Shown here: one piece after another, positions 48,527-60,306 of the stretch | Numbering within the stretch: the first letter of the stretch is position 1 | How the letters are laid out: every line of letters starts with the position of its first letter | Assembly (NCBI RefSeq): GCF_036884655.1 | Contig: NC_088354.1 | Coordinates: forward strand, 19,058,501 to 19,122,500 | DNA: 64,000 nt | Direction of reading: 5' to 3' | Source: Musa acuminata AAA Group | Lineage: Eukaryota > Streptophyta > Magnoliopsida > Zingiberales > Musaceae | Program-made: the position numbers and the translations under genes | Notes under the pieces: generated by a model | What the model saw: only the letters and a program-made list of their open reading frames with translations | Databases searched by the model: none | Told to the model about the DNA's origin: nothing

Positions 48527-48531
48527 AATAT
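48527..48531. repeat. Target-site duplication AATAT, right copy
   Basis: Pairs with 40765-40769 and defines the outer limits of the LTR element. Confidence 0.85.
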
Positions 48532-50300
48532 CATCTATTGAGCAATTGTTGAATTTCAAGTAAGGAGAATACCCTTGAAGCGTCGACGACTAAGTTGTGA
48601 ATTATTCTATTGGATTGCTCCTAAGAAGTGTGAGTTTTTTTTGTAAAATGATAAGCATAGGTATATTCTAATGACAAACGAGAGAAATTCTCTAACTATT
48701 TTCCTCCACGTGCCTCTATAACTATAAGATAAAAAGATCATAATTCCTAAAAGGAAAGTTGGAAGTCGATCCATCAAACAGGAGAGATAATAGCATACAT
48801 TAATCCATATTAAGATACAAATATAGAGTTTTTAAGTTTTTTCTTACCTTTAATGACACCACTAATGACTTTAAGGCTAAAGTGCATATGTGTTCTCGAT
48901 GAGTGAGACTTAGAGGGAGATGAATCTTTACTCTTATACTCTAGAAAGTCTCATAGGAGATCAAAATTTTTAGCATAGTGATTGGGGTTTTAAGGGTTCA
49001 CAATATCGAAGAGGCAACCTATCGTGTTGATCTTCTACATCACTCGGGATGTCATATCCTATACTTCAAGAAAACTATCAATTATTGGGTATCTTATCGA
49101 AAAAGCAAAGGGAGGAAACATAGAGGTGTTTGGGTGAATGATAAGATTTAAAGTCAAGTATCATTCAATGGGAATATAATTCACTTCTATGTGCATGATT
49201 ATCTTAATGTAATTTATTTCTATACCTAAGGGCTTAGATGAAGCGGTGGCAACTAAGGTAAGATAAAGTCATATCAAGGCAAAGAGTCAGATCCATTGTC
49301 ATATTGGGATCAGCCAGCTCATCTTTTTTCAAAAAATCTATTATTGAATTCAACTTATCTGGTGAATCCATAATCACAGTCGCCAAATCATAGGTATTGA
49401 TAGAGTTAATAAGTGGTTTTTGCACTATTAATGAAGGAGTAATCGTGGGGTTATTGGGAATAGAGAAAGTATTGAATGTATTATTGCTCATAGTGATATT
49501 AGAAAAGGCAAGACAACTATTGGATTTGGCAGAGTCATTTGTAAGGGTGTTTGTGGAAGGAGGAGCACCTAATGGTGTTGGGAGGATATTAGAATCCTTA
49601 GCCCACTATTCTATCACGTGATAAGCCTGTGTTGAACTGCTCGATCGAGGCTTCATCATCTCTATCATTGAGGGTTGCTTTGGTACTCTCATTGGCACTC
49701 TACTGTTGTGGGATCTACGTTGGACCCTAATCTAGGGTCTAAATATATCATTACCATTCCTTGCCTCACCAGCCAGACCTGATCGAGACTTCTACACCAA
49801 TGTAGTAGGAACTCCGCCCAAAGAATCCGATGACATTATAGGGGTACGAGAGGAGGAAATAAGCTTGATAGCACAAGCATCAATTTGATGTCCTATCCAA
49901 TCGTAATGATAGCAAAGGGAAGTAATATTTTCATTGGAGATAACCAAACCTATGTGAGGGTCACCAATCCAAATTCCTCGTTTCAAAGGTTGGTAATGTC
50001 AATCTCGACAAAAACATGAGCAAAGTGACCACACTCATATACGAGGGAATAAGGATCGATCTTAATGGGGTGTCTTAGCATAGAATTAATTTGGAAGAAG
50101 GATTTCTCATTCTAATACTCTAAGGATAGATCTTGAAGATGAACCCAAATGAAAGTAATGTCAATCTAAACAATCATTGGTTGAAAGTTGAGATGTCATG
50201 GGATGAGTTGAAGGATGTTACCACAAAGATGACAAGGTCCTTCAGTGAGGACCTACATGGCATTGGCATTTGTGTGGAAATAGAAAAGGAGAAACCACAA
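48532..50300 (-). mobile_element. L1-type LINE remnant, ORF1 part
   Basis: On the minus strand ORF1 features appear in order: the DUF4283-like end with HPIKIDPYSLVYECGHFAHV then FVEIDI (about 50000-50080), a KRGIWIGDP segment and a degenerate zinc knuckle LCYHYDWIGHQIDAC (49860-49910). In the knuckle the second Cys is replaced by Tyr. A Ser/Asn-rich tail region lies at 49234-49491. Stops break the frame. The element resumes at 40764 beyond the LTR insertion, where the endonuclease of ORF2 is found. Confidence 0.75.
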
Positions 50301-50599
50301 TTCTAGGTCAAGATTGAGGGGAGATTTGTTGGAAGCTGAAGTTTAGAAATAATATATTTGACAATAGCAAAAGAAGGTGGATGATAAAGAAACTTACTTA
50401 TAAGATAAGAAGACGAACGGTGTCACAACTAAAGTTTCTCTTCCTTAAATAAGACAGAGTTGGTGAAAGAGGCTTTGCTCTAATGAAGACCGGTACGGTA
50501 GACATCCAATGTTAACAATGAAGAATGAAGGAGAAGCATGCAAGATAGGCCCAAGAGATGTGACGAGATGCCGTGCACCCTAAGAGATCAAGGGGATGA

Positions 50600-53500
50600 G
50601 GGCTAATTATAGATTACTCTTATAGTTAGACCTCTTTAGTATTCTGGTTCTTAGACTTCAATTACATTAAAATCTATATAGTTAGAATTCTTTAGTATCC
50701 CAGTTTTTTTACATTAAAATCTCTATAGTTATAAAGTGAAATATTTAACCTTGTTTACAATAATGTCGTTGGAAAATACCATGTGACAACACGTGCATCG
50801 ATGAAAACGACATAGTGGTTGGTTTTATCGATGTTACGAATAGCATGAAAATGATGAGCAAAAGGATAATTTTGACTTGATCTATATCTTCCATCGATAA
50901 AATTGATAATATTATGGTAAATGAGGTAAAATATTTCACTTTCATAATTATAAAAATTTCAATGTAAATTTTTTAAATCTACGGATCGAGGTCTAACTAT
51001 TGGGATTTGAATATAAATTTTATAAATCTAAAGATTAAAAAATAAAAAGATTTAACTATAAAGTAATATATAATTATCCCATGGGATAGAGATCTATTGT
51101 CTCTTAGTGTCTCCTCGAGTGTGCTTCAGCAATTTTCACTTGTATCATCTACTACTTTATCGACCAATCACATCCACGGATTGCAATGCATCTTAGAGTA
51201 AAGCAGTATTGAGTTTATCATATTTTACTAATTAAATCAAATGGGTGTAAGCAGAGTTTTGACCACTGGACCCTGGCATTTTAATCTGAAACTGTAAACT
51301 CAGATTTGAAGTGTTAACTTGGACTAGAGGTTTTTCTCACTCATCAACCTGAACTGTACCGCTACAAAGTTCCAAGAAGATTGAAAGATGATTAGTGATT
51401 GCTGCTAAAGTTATATAAAGTTATCTTCATTATAATTTATTAAAGAGTAAGTCTTTACATTTACTTGCATTTCAGAAACCAGCAGAAACTGCACAACTCC
51501 ACCAAGGATTTATTTACTTAATTCATATAAGCCTTATGAAGTAGTAGCATATCCTTATTGAGATTGGATCTTGTTTCTCGTATCGTAATAACCTTACCGT
51601 TGTGTCCTCAAATGAAGTATACACTGCATTATAAGCATAGAATGTAATACCACTATGAGATGTACATGATGATGCTAAAGAGATTATGAACTTGAAATAA
51701 CCTTCATATTTTTTGCATCTCGAATGCATCTACCATCTCCTAATATCACATATCAAGTCTGTGCAACGAACGAGAGGCTTGAACAAGTATGCCAACACAA
51801 AAGTGACCAAACCTCCGAAAAATGAAATTTTCATAGTCACTATACACAAAGACATGGCGTAACATATTGATTGCATGCTTAGTGGATATTATCGACATCA
51901 TCGTCATGTTATGTCCAATACATGAGGATTTTGGTAATTAGATAGGATCAATCCTTATAAGATTTGTGATATAAACTAGCTAAAAAAGGTAGAAAATATG
52001 ATTCATTTGTTTACTGATCAATTTTTACTGCGTTCCAATTAGAAGTTTTAACTTGCTATGCACATCGAATCGAATTACTAGTTACTTTTAATCTCATTGT
52101 TTGGTCCACAGAGGCAAAAAAGCATATAAGCTCATCTTGCATTTTTTTTGCTTCATGAAGAATCAAATACGCAAGTTCCACTCACATCCAAGTACGTATG
52201 CATCTTGGAAAAGAATGAGAATTTGGTGCAGAAGTAGAAATGTCATCACCTGAAGGAAAAATAATGGACAATCTTCTCAGGCTATCAGAAGCATGAGGAC
52301 TTAGCTTTCTCAAAATGAACCAATGGACATCGACTTAGCTTTCTCAAAATGAACCAATCGAGCTGCATAATCTCCAGTCTTGCAGCGGAAGGATCAGACG
52401 ATGCTCATAAGGATCAAGTCCACTGCCGCTTTTATGTGGGAAGAAAATTAGAAGACTAAATTCATCAACATATAAATGACAACACCCGCATAAACATGAG
52501 ATGCTTCAGGTCTTCATCATGATTAAAGGAGTAGCACAAAATAGTGTTCAGACATTACTAAAATTATAATGCACCATATGAATCTGAAATAAAGGCTCTG
52601 ATAGAACCAATGCTGCCTATACTGTTACGCAAGGTATGTACTTTCTTTCACTTAGGTAAACAAGTGGTCAAGCAATCTCAATATCTCCACAATTAGGTAG
52701 CAGCATCATCCTCCATATTAGGATATTTGTAATTAAGAGCTGTAGCACATCGGATATCGTAGATTTCAATGTAAATCTTAGGCATCACCAGATACTTATT
52801 GCTGTTCAATGAGCTTTGTTCATACTAAGAGTATGAAATAGAAAATCCAATTCAGAATTGGTCCTATGTGACAGATGAGCTTATTGTTAGATAATTAAGA
52901 GCTGTAGGATATTTGTAATCAAGAGCTGTAGCGCATCTGATATCCTAGATTTCAATGTAAATCTTAGGCATCACCAAATACTTATTGTTGTTCAATGAGT
53001 TTTGTTCATAATAAGAGTATGAAATAGCAAATCCAATTCAGAATCGATCCTATGTAACATATGGTCCAGCAAAATTTTGACATATATTACAACTATTTGA
53101 GATCAATGAAACTGATAAAAATAATAGAAGTGAATATTTTAGATATTAAGAGTTAAAAGATGAATATGAAACTTCATAAAGTGTTAGTTGTCATTATTGG
53201 GTTAACTATGCAAATGGTGTGTGTTATTTATATGAAGGTAAGAGCGATTTGTGTCATCATAAACCATGTGAAGTGCTGCTTTAAAAAATGAAGTGACGGA
53301 TACAGCATACTTCTGGAAGTGAATGGCATTGGGATTTTGAGATATCCACTTGAAAAGAGGATGATCAATTTGCGATTTGCTATCAGAAGATAACATTGGT
53401 TTGCATCAAAAGCATGAAGTTGCTGCTTTGATAATTGAAATGATGTAGAGAAAGATATGAAGTACTTGTGGAAGTGAAAGTGGGGGAGATGGATGGTGAT

Positions 53501-53750
53501 ATTTCATCTTCTAATGCACTAAGGATTCCTCACAAATTATGGTTGCCACTTTTTCACTGTCTTGACAGAGAAGGTTCGTGCATATGCTGCCCTGCCATTA
53601 TCTCATTTCATTGACTCAGGCAGGATGTAACATAGAAAGACTAAGAGGATAGAGTATGGAAAGGACTCCAGAAGAAAGGCAAATCCAATTGATAAGTAGA
53701 TCAAGTGCTCCTCCTTTGACATCTCTATCCAAAACTTCTTTTTGACTCTT
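50600..53750. other. Intergenic, no gene recognised
   Basis: About 3.1 kb. It contains a 33-bp tandem duplication at about 52297-52360 (ACTTAGCTTTCTCAAAATGA twice) and the larger duplication at 52721-53063. Short frames have no domain character. Confidence 0.5.
52721..53063. repeat. Tandem duplication, unit about 186 bp
   Basis: Copies at about 52721-52876 and 52907-53063 share GGATATTTGTAAT, AAGAGCTGTAGC, ATTTCAATGTAAATCTTAGG and AGAGTATGAAATAG with a few substitutions. Non-coding. Confidence 0.8.
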
Positions 53751-53759
53751 CCAACTAAG

Positions 53760-53931
53760 TGAAAATAGAGAGATTTTCTTAACTGTACGAGATATTTTCT
53801 CAACTGCAGAGAAGATGAGATTTTCTCAACTGCACGAGGAAATCTCGCTGCTCAGTTAGAAAAATTATCTCTTTTACTATATATAAATAGACATTATATG
53901 ATACTAATTGAGATGTGATTTCTCTTTATCA
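53760..53931 (+). repeat. Copia 5' LTR
   Basis: About 172 bp ending TTTATCA just before the primer site. It has tandem TTTTCTCAACTGCA blocks and a TATATAAATAGAC box near 53880-53892. It aligns with 60088-60263; the start is set by that alignment and is uncertain by a few bases. Confidence 0.75.
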
Positions 53932-54194
53932 TGGTATTAGAGCAGAGATGCGAACCTTTGCCTTCGGCCAGCAACCACCGCTGCTGCAGCCACATCCCCA
54001 ACAGTCTGCATGCTGGGTGGTCCGGCACTCTCCTCTACGTATACGTACAACTGCGCCACGCACAGCACCGCGTGGATCGCTGTAATCAAGCTACTGCAGT
54101 CACCCACCTCTCACCTCCCACCTTCCACCTATGCCAATGCCTCATCATTGAACCGCTGCTCCAGACTTGATCTACTTCTGCGCATTGGACCATC

Positions 54195-54480
54195 GGGCAG
54201 CCCTCCTTGTGGACCTGGTTGCCAGAACTCTCTCGCTGGGCACCATCGACTAGCTCCTGGCTCTCTCACTCTGGCAATGTTGTCCTTACTGCTTCCGGTG
54301 TGGCCCCTACCAACGCCTCCACCACCGGTGTCCTTGCCTCCGGCAACATCATCCTCACTACTTCCGGTGGCATCCTGTGGCAGCGTTTTGATCTTCCTAC
54401 GGACACGCTCCTATCGAGTCATGTCTTGGTCCTGGAGAGGACATTGTCTTGGTTCAGGCCTACCATCCCTTTCTATTATT
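54195..54480 (+). pseudogene. Captured bulb-type-lectin (S-domain receptor kinase) fragment
   Basis: Between the copia primer site and gag, one frame reads SWLSHSGNVVLTASG, then STTGVLASGNIILTTSGG, then ILWQRFDLPTDTLLSSH. The last motif is a close form of the LWQSFDxPTDTLLPG signature of bulb-type mannose-binding lectin domains in S-domain receptor-like kinases. The preceding SGN-VVL and SGN-IIL repeats match the beta-prism repeats of that domain. No kinase domain follows. The stretch is GC-richer than the copia body and is not part of any copia protein, so capture of a host gene piece is the best explanation. It is truncated and out of context, and certainly not a working receptor. Confidence 0.6.
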
Positions 54481-54859
54481 ACCAAACAATATTTGTAGTT
54501 CTCTCCCGTTGCCTCTGATCGGTGATCAGGGCAGCCACTATGTCCTGCTTCACCTTCACCTCGACAAGCAGCATTTGGAACCTTTCCACACCACTTGCTG
54601 CATCACTGTATCGCTGCTCAGATTCCTAACTGCTAATCCGCTGCATAAAGATCTGCAACTGTCTTACACAAAGCTAACCATCTCCTTCAACAAAGACCTC
54701 ATTTGCCAACAACCTTGCTCAGGTGACATTGATCTGCACCACCACCACCTCTTCTTTCCTGATCATTGTCGTCGCTGCAACCTTTTATCTACTTCCATAT
54801 GGTCTCATCATCTACCTATGCTCTAGTTGTTGTTCCCACAAGGAACCATAGTACTTTCC

Positions 54860-55300
54860 CACATACAAGCCTTATTTCCATCAATGCAGCAACCCTCATC
54901 CCCTTCAAATTATCCAAAGTTGGCAACTACGCATCCTAGCGTGCTCAATTCTCTAATCTCCTATTTAGCTATGATCTTCTAGGCTATGTCAATGGCTCCC
55001 TTCATTGTCCACCAGCAATGCTAAACATCCCAGGAGCATCCAGTCCAGTACCAAATCCAGATCACAAACTATGGTTACGCCAGGATCGTCTTATCTTCCA
55101 AGCAATTCAAGCCTTGGTTGTTGGATCTCTCGCCCCGCTTATATCTTCATGTGACACTACTACTGAAGCCTAGTGCAAGTTGCAAACCACCCTGGCGAAT
55201 AGTTCACGCACTCGCATGCTTAGTCTCCTATCCAATCTCATGACAACTAGATAAGAGGGAAGTCTTGATTATCTAACCATCCATCATAGCTCAAGTCAGT
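54860..55300 (+). pseudogene. Copia gag remnant
   Basis: In one main frame with stops: LIPFKLSKVGNYASW-like, LLFSYDLLGYVNGSL, NPDHKLWLRQDRLIFQAIQA and TTEAWCKLQTTLANSSRTRM. These are typical of copia gag (UBN2_2). At least two in-frame stops break it. It leads to the zinc knuckle near 55490. Confidence 0.75.
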
Positions 55301-55489
55301 CAAAAATCTACGAGGAGGGGCAATCCATATAACAAGACTGTCAACAAAGATTTGACCAAGATGCCTCCTAAACCTATGATCTCCAAACAAACCATACCTC
55401 CTCAACATCATCAATATTTCAATCACAACACCCAAGGTGGTTACTTCACTCCTCAGTAATCCTGGTGCCCTCACCACCAACAAAAAGTT

Positions 55490-55894
55490 GTGTGCCAACT
55501 ATGTGACAAAGTCGATCACTCTGCAAAGGAATATCGATCTCGACCCAGACTCCCTGCTCAATCACATTGGCCTCAAGCAAATCTCATGACTACTCCAAAC
55601 ACTAGTGATCAAAATTGGATCGTGGACTCCGGCGCATCCCATCACATCACTTTTGATCTACAGAACTTGTCCATCCACAACAACTACAGTGGAAATGAAG
55701 ACATGACGGTAAAGGAATTCCTATTACTCATACTAATTCTACAATGCTTAATTCACCTACCACAATTTTTACACTCGATGATGTTTTGTGTACACCTCAC
55801 ATTAAACGAAATCTCATTTCCGTTTCTCAATTTTGCAAACAAAATAATACCTCCATTGAATTCTTTCCTAACTATTTTCTTGTCCAAAATTTGA
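55490..55894 (+). pseudogene. Copia zinc knuckle and protease region
   Basis: Reads CQLCDKVDHSAKEYRSRP, a CCHC knuckle whose last Cys is replaced by Tyr, and then WIVDSGASHHITFDLQNL, which contains the aspartic protease active site DSGA. After about residue 75 the frame loses similarity through a frameshift. Confidence 0.8.
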
Positions 55895-56009
55895 GTACGG
55901 GGGCATCCTTGGTCCAAGGTTAGAGTAAAGATAATGTTTATGAATGGTCATCAATTCCACAAAAAAAAAGTAGCCCGCTGTCTACTCCTCAGTTGCAGCT
56001 CCAATTGAT

Positions 56010-56903
56010 GTGTGGCATTGTAGCCTCGGTCATCCCTCACTCTCTATCCAAAATAAATTACTTTCTCGTTATTCTCTTCCTACTCTTAAAAATACAAGTA
56101 TTATCACTCATAGTGATACTTATCTCAGTAATGGCACTTCATCCATATCATGTTATACACCATTTAAAACTATTAATACTGATGTTTGGGGCCCTGCTCC
56201 TATCACCTCCTTTGATAAGTTTAGATTTTATGTCATTTTTGTAGACTATTTTACTACCTATACATGGATATACCCTCTCCGTCATAAATCAGAAGTTTCA
56301 ACAATCTTTACCAACTTTAAAAAGCTGGTCGAAAACTTCTTCCAATCTACCATTAAAACAATTTACTCTGATAGTAGCGGTGAATATCAAGCCCTCACAT
56401 CCTACCTCTCAACCTGTGGCATCCAACACCTTAAGTCACCTCTACATACTCCTCAATTAGTTGGCTCTGCTGAACGCAAACATCAATATATCGTAGAAAC
56501 TGATCTCACTCTTCTACATCAAGTCTCCATGCCATCCACTTTTTGGTCTATAGCTTTTCAAACTACCATCTATCTTATTAATCGTATACTCACTACAGTC
56601 CTCCAAAATCAATCACCATTTGAAAAACTATTTTTCAAATCCCCTAATCTTCACAAACTCACAATATTTGGTTGTTTATGTTATCCATGGCTATGTCCTT
56701 ATACACCACACAAGATCACACCGAGATCTAAGCCTTGCATTTTCATAGGATATTCTCTTGAACATAATACATTTCGATGCTACGATCTTAAAACTCAAAA
56801 AGTCTTTATCTCCTGCCATGTTATTTTTATGGAGTCTGCCTTTCTATTTCAAAACCATGATTCTCCTACCATGCAAGCTACTCTAACAAATATATATCAC
56901 TAG
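56010..56903 (+). pseudogene. Copia integrase
   Basis: Open frame of 297 residues. The GAG-pre-integrase start is WHCSLGHPSLS. The integrase core follows with the first catalytic Asp in INTDVWGPAPI, the second in IYSDSSGEYQAL and the Glu in SAERKHQYIVE. The C-terminal part has FGCLCYPWLCPYTPHKITPR and CIFIGYS. In this family the enzyme inserts the cDNA copy into the host chromosome. The catalytic triad appears present, but the enzyme is cut off from reverse transcriptase by stops and by the solo LTR, so the polyprotein cannot be made. Confidence 0.85.
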
Positions 56904-57059
56904 AGTATACCATCGATCCCCTCAAACGAACCTTTCACCACACCATCCAGTCCCTTTCCTCAAGATCCACACTCTTTTCTTCTCCTAGTTCAACAGCTCT
57001 TCACTCCCTCTATTACTTCTCCTCTTCCTTCTTTACAAATATCACCCACTACTGGTGTC

Positions 57060-57064
57060 ATATC
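57060..57064. repeat. Target-site duplication ATATC, left copy
   Basis: Matches 58324-58328 exactly and brackets the solo LTR. Confidence 0.85.
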
Positions 57065-58323
57065 TGTTGAATCTCGAATTTTGATGATGAAGTCAATTGA
57101 TGGGTTAATTGATTTAATCTATATTATTGAGTTAAGTGTATAGGATTAACTACGATAGCTTGAAGATATAAAGCAAGTTTACATGAGTCAAGTTCGATGG
57201 GTGTTCGAGAGTCCACCGAAAGTCCGAAGAATCGCTGGAAGTGCTACCGGAACCAACCGAGAAAGAATCAGGGACTTGCCAAAGTTTTCAGAAGTCCACC
57301 AAAAAGATCGTCAGAGGTTCATGAAGATCACTGAGAAGGTTCGAATAGTTGCCAAAGACTCGTTGAACTCGCCACAAGACCGGGAGCCTGTTGGGAGTCC
57401 GCCGGAAGAAATCCAAGGGTGTATCGAAAGTCCGCCGGAAGTTCGTTGGAAAGCTCGCCGGAAGGAAACTCGATGTTGTCGAGAAGTTTGTTGGAGGCTA
57501 TGTCTTAATTTCATAGTTTGTATATAATTTGGGTTAGGATTAAAGGTTAATCCTATAACCCGATTAGGGGCCAATTAGGCCCGAGTTTAGACTGGTTTGG
57601 GCCAAGTTTGGGGCTCAACCAGTGAACTGGAATAGTCCAAGCGGTGGCACCGTCGGACTAGGCGGTGGCACTACCCAGAACCCGAGAGGTCCGGCGGTGG
57701 GACCGCCAGTATATTGTCAATGTCAGACACTGACAGGCGGTGGCACCGCCAGCACCAGGAAACCCAAAAGTAATTCAAATTTGGAGTCCAAATTTGAATC
57801 CTCTTGGGGCCTATAAATACCCCTCAATTCTCAACAGAGATCACACCTTTTTGAGAAGTTAGAAAGTGAGAAAAAGCTCTAGCAAAGTCTTATTTTCAAT
57901 AGCTTAAGTGTTCACCTCCCTCTTTCTCTTTGAAAAAATCTGTAAGAGTATGAACCACTTGTAAGAAAGTTGTAAGAGGGATATTTAGTCCTTCCCCTTC
58001 AAAGTGATTTGCTAGTGGAAGTTGGGAGCCTCATCGAAGAAGGCTTCGAAAGTGGATGTAGGTCATTTGATCGAACCACTATATATCGTGGTGTTCCTTG
58101 AATGTGTGAGTGTTTAATTTTCTAAACAATTTCTCTACTTAGTTGCAAATCGTTCGGTTTTCATCTCCCTACTCTTGACTACCTTTACTCGAGCTATTTT
58201 AGCTAAGTCATCCTTCGTCGAATCGAAATCTCTACATATTTATGAAATCAATTTCAAACTTACGAGTTTTAATCCACTGCACTAATTTACCCCTCATCTC
58301 TTAGTGCCGCTCTGATCCTAACA
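57065..58323 (+). repeat. Solo LTR of the Sirevirus-like family
   Basis: 1259 bp running from TGTTGAATCTCG to GATCCTAACA, homologous in opposite orientation to the LTRs at 40770-42462 and 46937-48526. It has the TATAAATA box at 57812-57819, four GCGGTGGCACCGCC-type palindromes at about 57640-57755 and the GTAAGTTTGG-free but otherwise matching end TTAGTGCCGCTCTGATCC. A perfect 5-bp target duplication flanks it, so it arose by LTR-LTR recombination of a full element inserted in the copia. Confidence 0.9.
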
Positions 58324-58328
58324 ATATC
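58324..58328. repeat. Target-site duplication ATATC, right copy
   Basis: Pairs with 57060-57064. Confidence 0.85.
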
Positions 58329-58599
58329 CTCAGAAACACAACATTCTTTACCTAGTGCCACTGATGTATCTTAGCCCAACCCAACCCATGTCAATGCCTC
58401 TCCACCACCCATACCAATACCAAAACCTACAACTCCCAGACAGCCAATGGCAACTCGCTCAAAAAGTGATATCTTTAAACCACGTCAGGTTCTCGACCTA
58501 CATGCTCTCATACAATCCTCTCTTGAGACCAGTGAACATACCACAATCATTCAAGTCTAAAAATCTCTACACTAGCGTAAAGCCATGTGTGAAGAATAT

Positions 58600-59500
58600 G
58601 ATGCCCTACTCCATAAGTCTACATGGACTCTTGTGTCATTTCATCTTACACAAAATATTATCGGGTGTAAATGAGTCTTTCGAATTAAGCGGAACCTAGA
58701 TGGGTCCATTACTAGATACAAAACCCGTTTAGTTGCCAAAGGGTTTCATCAACGACCTGGAGTTGACTTCACAGAGACTTTCAACCCCATAGTTAAACCT
58801 ATAATAATTCAGCTTATTCTAAGTTTGGCCATCTCTAGGGGCTGCCATTTATGCCAATCGGACGTTAATAATACCTTTTTATAGGAAACTCTAACTAAAG
58901 ATATCTTTATGTAGTAATTCTCTGGCTTCGTTCATCACTAGTATTCGAGACATATTTGCAAACTACAAAAAGTCATTTATGGACTCCGTCAGGCTCCAAG
59001 AGCTTGATATACTGAACTTGATATCAATTAGCTTCATCAACTCTAAGTCTGATACCTCTTTATTCTTACGACAACAAAATGAGAATACAATATATCTTCT
59101 ACTATATATAGATGATATTATTGTCACAGGCAATGATACCTTGGAGAACCAGACATTTTTAAAGTAATTGGCTAATCGATTCTCCCTCAAAGATTTAGGA
59201 CTCCTAAGCTACTTTTTGAGAATGGAAGCAACATTTACATCCTCAGGTCTCCTCATATCATAAAGAAAGTATATTTAAGACTTATTATCAAAGACAAATA
59301 TATAGGATGCAAACGAGGTTGCAACTCCTCTCTCTACTAATGCATCACTCAAAATATGTGATGACAGCACTCCTATAGATTCAACTCAATACTGTCAAGT
59401 ACTTGCCTCCTTATAGTACTTGGCTCTCACCCGTCTAGATATCTCATTTGTAGTCAGTAAACTATCTCAATACATGCACCAACCTTCTGCTATGCATTGG
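58600..59500 (+). pseudogene. Copia reverse transcriptase, heavily mutated
   Basis: Successive frames give [52 protein letters not shown] and, at 59095-59125, LLYIDDIIVTGND, which contains the catalytic YIDDI box. More than ten stops and frameshifts lie between these motifs. Confidence 0.85.
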
Positions 59501-59518
59501 TCTATGGTTAAATGAATT

Positions 59519-59956
59519 TTGCAGTGTCTTAAAGGGACCCTCAATCATGGTCTCTTTCTCCTCAAACACACTCCACTTCATCTCCATGCCTTTACTGATA
59601 CTGATTGGGTGGGAAACTTTGATGATCGCACCTCCACCTCAGAGTTTGTCATCTTTCTTGGGTCTAATCCAATCAGTTGGAGTTTTAAGAAGCAAAATAT
59701 AGTCGCCCGGTCTACAACTGAAGCTGAATATTGTGTCATTGCTACCGCTACTACTGAACTTAATTGGGTTACAAATCTCCTCAAGGAACTCAAAGTCAGC
59801 TCTACCATTACTCCTACAATATATTGTGACAATGTTGGAGCTACCTACTTATGCGTCAATTCAGTGTTCTACTCACGCATGAAACACATTGTCATCGACT
59901 TTCACTTCGTGCGAGATCAAGTTGTCAGGCGTCAACTTTGTGTCTCTCATGTTTAA
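59519..59956 (+). pseudogene. Copia RNase H
   Basis: Open frame of 145 residues with the copia RNase H pattern: FTDTDWVGNFDDRTST, WSFKKQNIVARSTTEAEY, YCDNVGATYLCVN and KHIVIDFHFVRDQV. The frame is open throughout, unlike the reverse transcriptase before it. It normally removes the RNA strand after first-strand synthesis. Confidence 0.85.
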
Positions 59957-60087
59957 ACAACTGATCAACTAGCAGACTCATTCATGAAGCCTCTAGTCCA
60001 CAAACTATATTTATTGCATCGGTCCAAGATCGGTATCCTTGATAGGAGCTCGATCTTACGGGGGCATGATAACAGATTACGAGGGTA

Positions 60088-60263
60088 TGATAACAGAGAT
60101 ATTTCCTCAACTTTGAGAGATTTCCTCAACTGCATAGTAGATGAGATTTCCTCAATTGCATAAGGAAATCTTGCTACTCAGTTGAGAAAACTCCTCTCTT
60201 ATACTATGTATAAATAGACATTATATGACACTAATTGAGATGTACTTTTTATTTATCTTTACA
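60088..60263 (+). repeat. Copia 3' LTR
   Basis: About 176 bp starting TGATAACAGAGATATTTCCT and ending TTTACA, aligned to 53760-53931. A second TGATAACAG occurs 21 bp upstream (60067), so the exact start is ambiguous. Confidence 0.75.
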
Positions 60264-60306
60264 ATTTCACTCATCATCATATGCAAAGTTGATTAACCAT
60301 CGGATT

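Larger units (their letters stand above)
53760..60263 (+). mobile_element. Decayed Ty1/copia retrotransposon, interrupted by a solo LTR
   Basis: Short LTRs at about 53760-53931 and 60088-60263 enclose copia domains in the usual order: gag, protease, integrase, reverse transcriptase, RNase H. The primer site TGGTATTAGAGC (53932-53943) differs by one base from the iMet form. The polypurine tract is the GGGGG run near 60059-60063. Removing the 1264-bp solo LTR insertion (with its duplicated target) leaves about 5.2 kb, a normal copia length. Stops and frameshifts occur in gag, between integrase and reverse transcriptase, and throughout reverse transcriptase. No matching target duplication was found at its ends. 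Confidence 0.85.

Noticed and set aside
57183..57574. Arg/Glu-rich frames on both strands
   Set aside because: They lie wholly inside the solo LTR and come from its GAAGTTCGCCGG-type short repeats.
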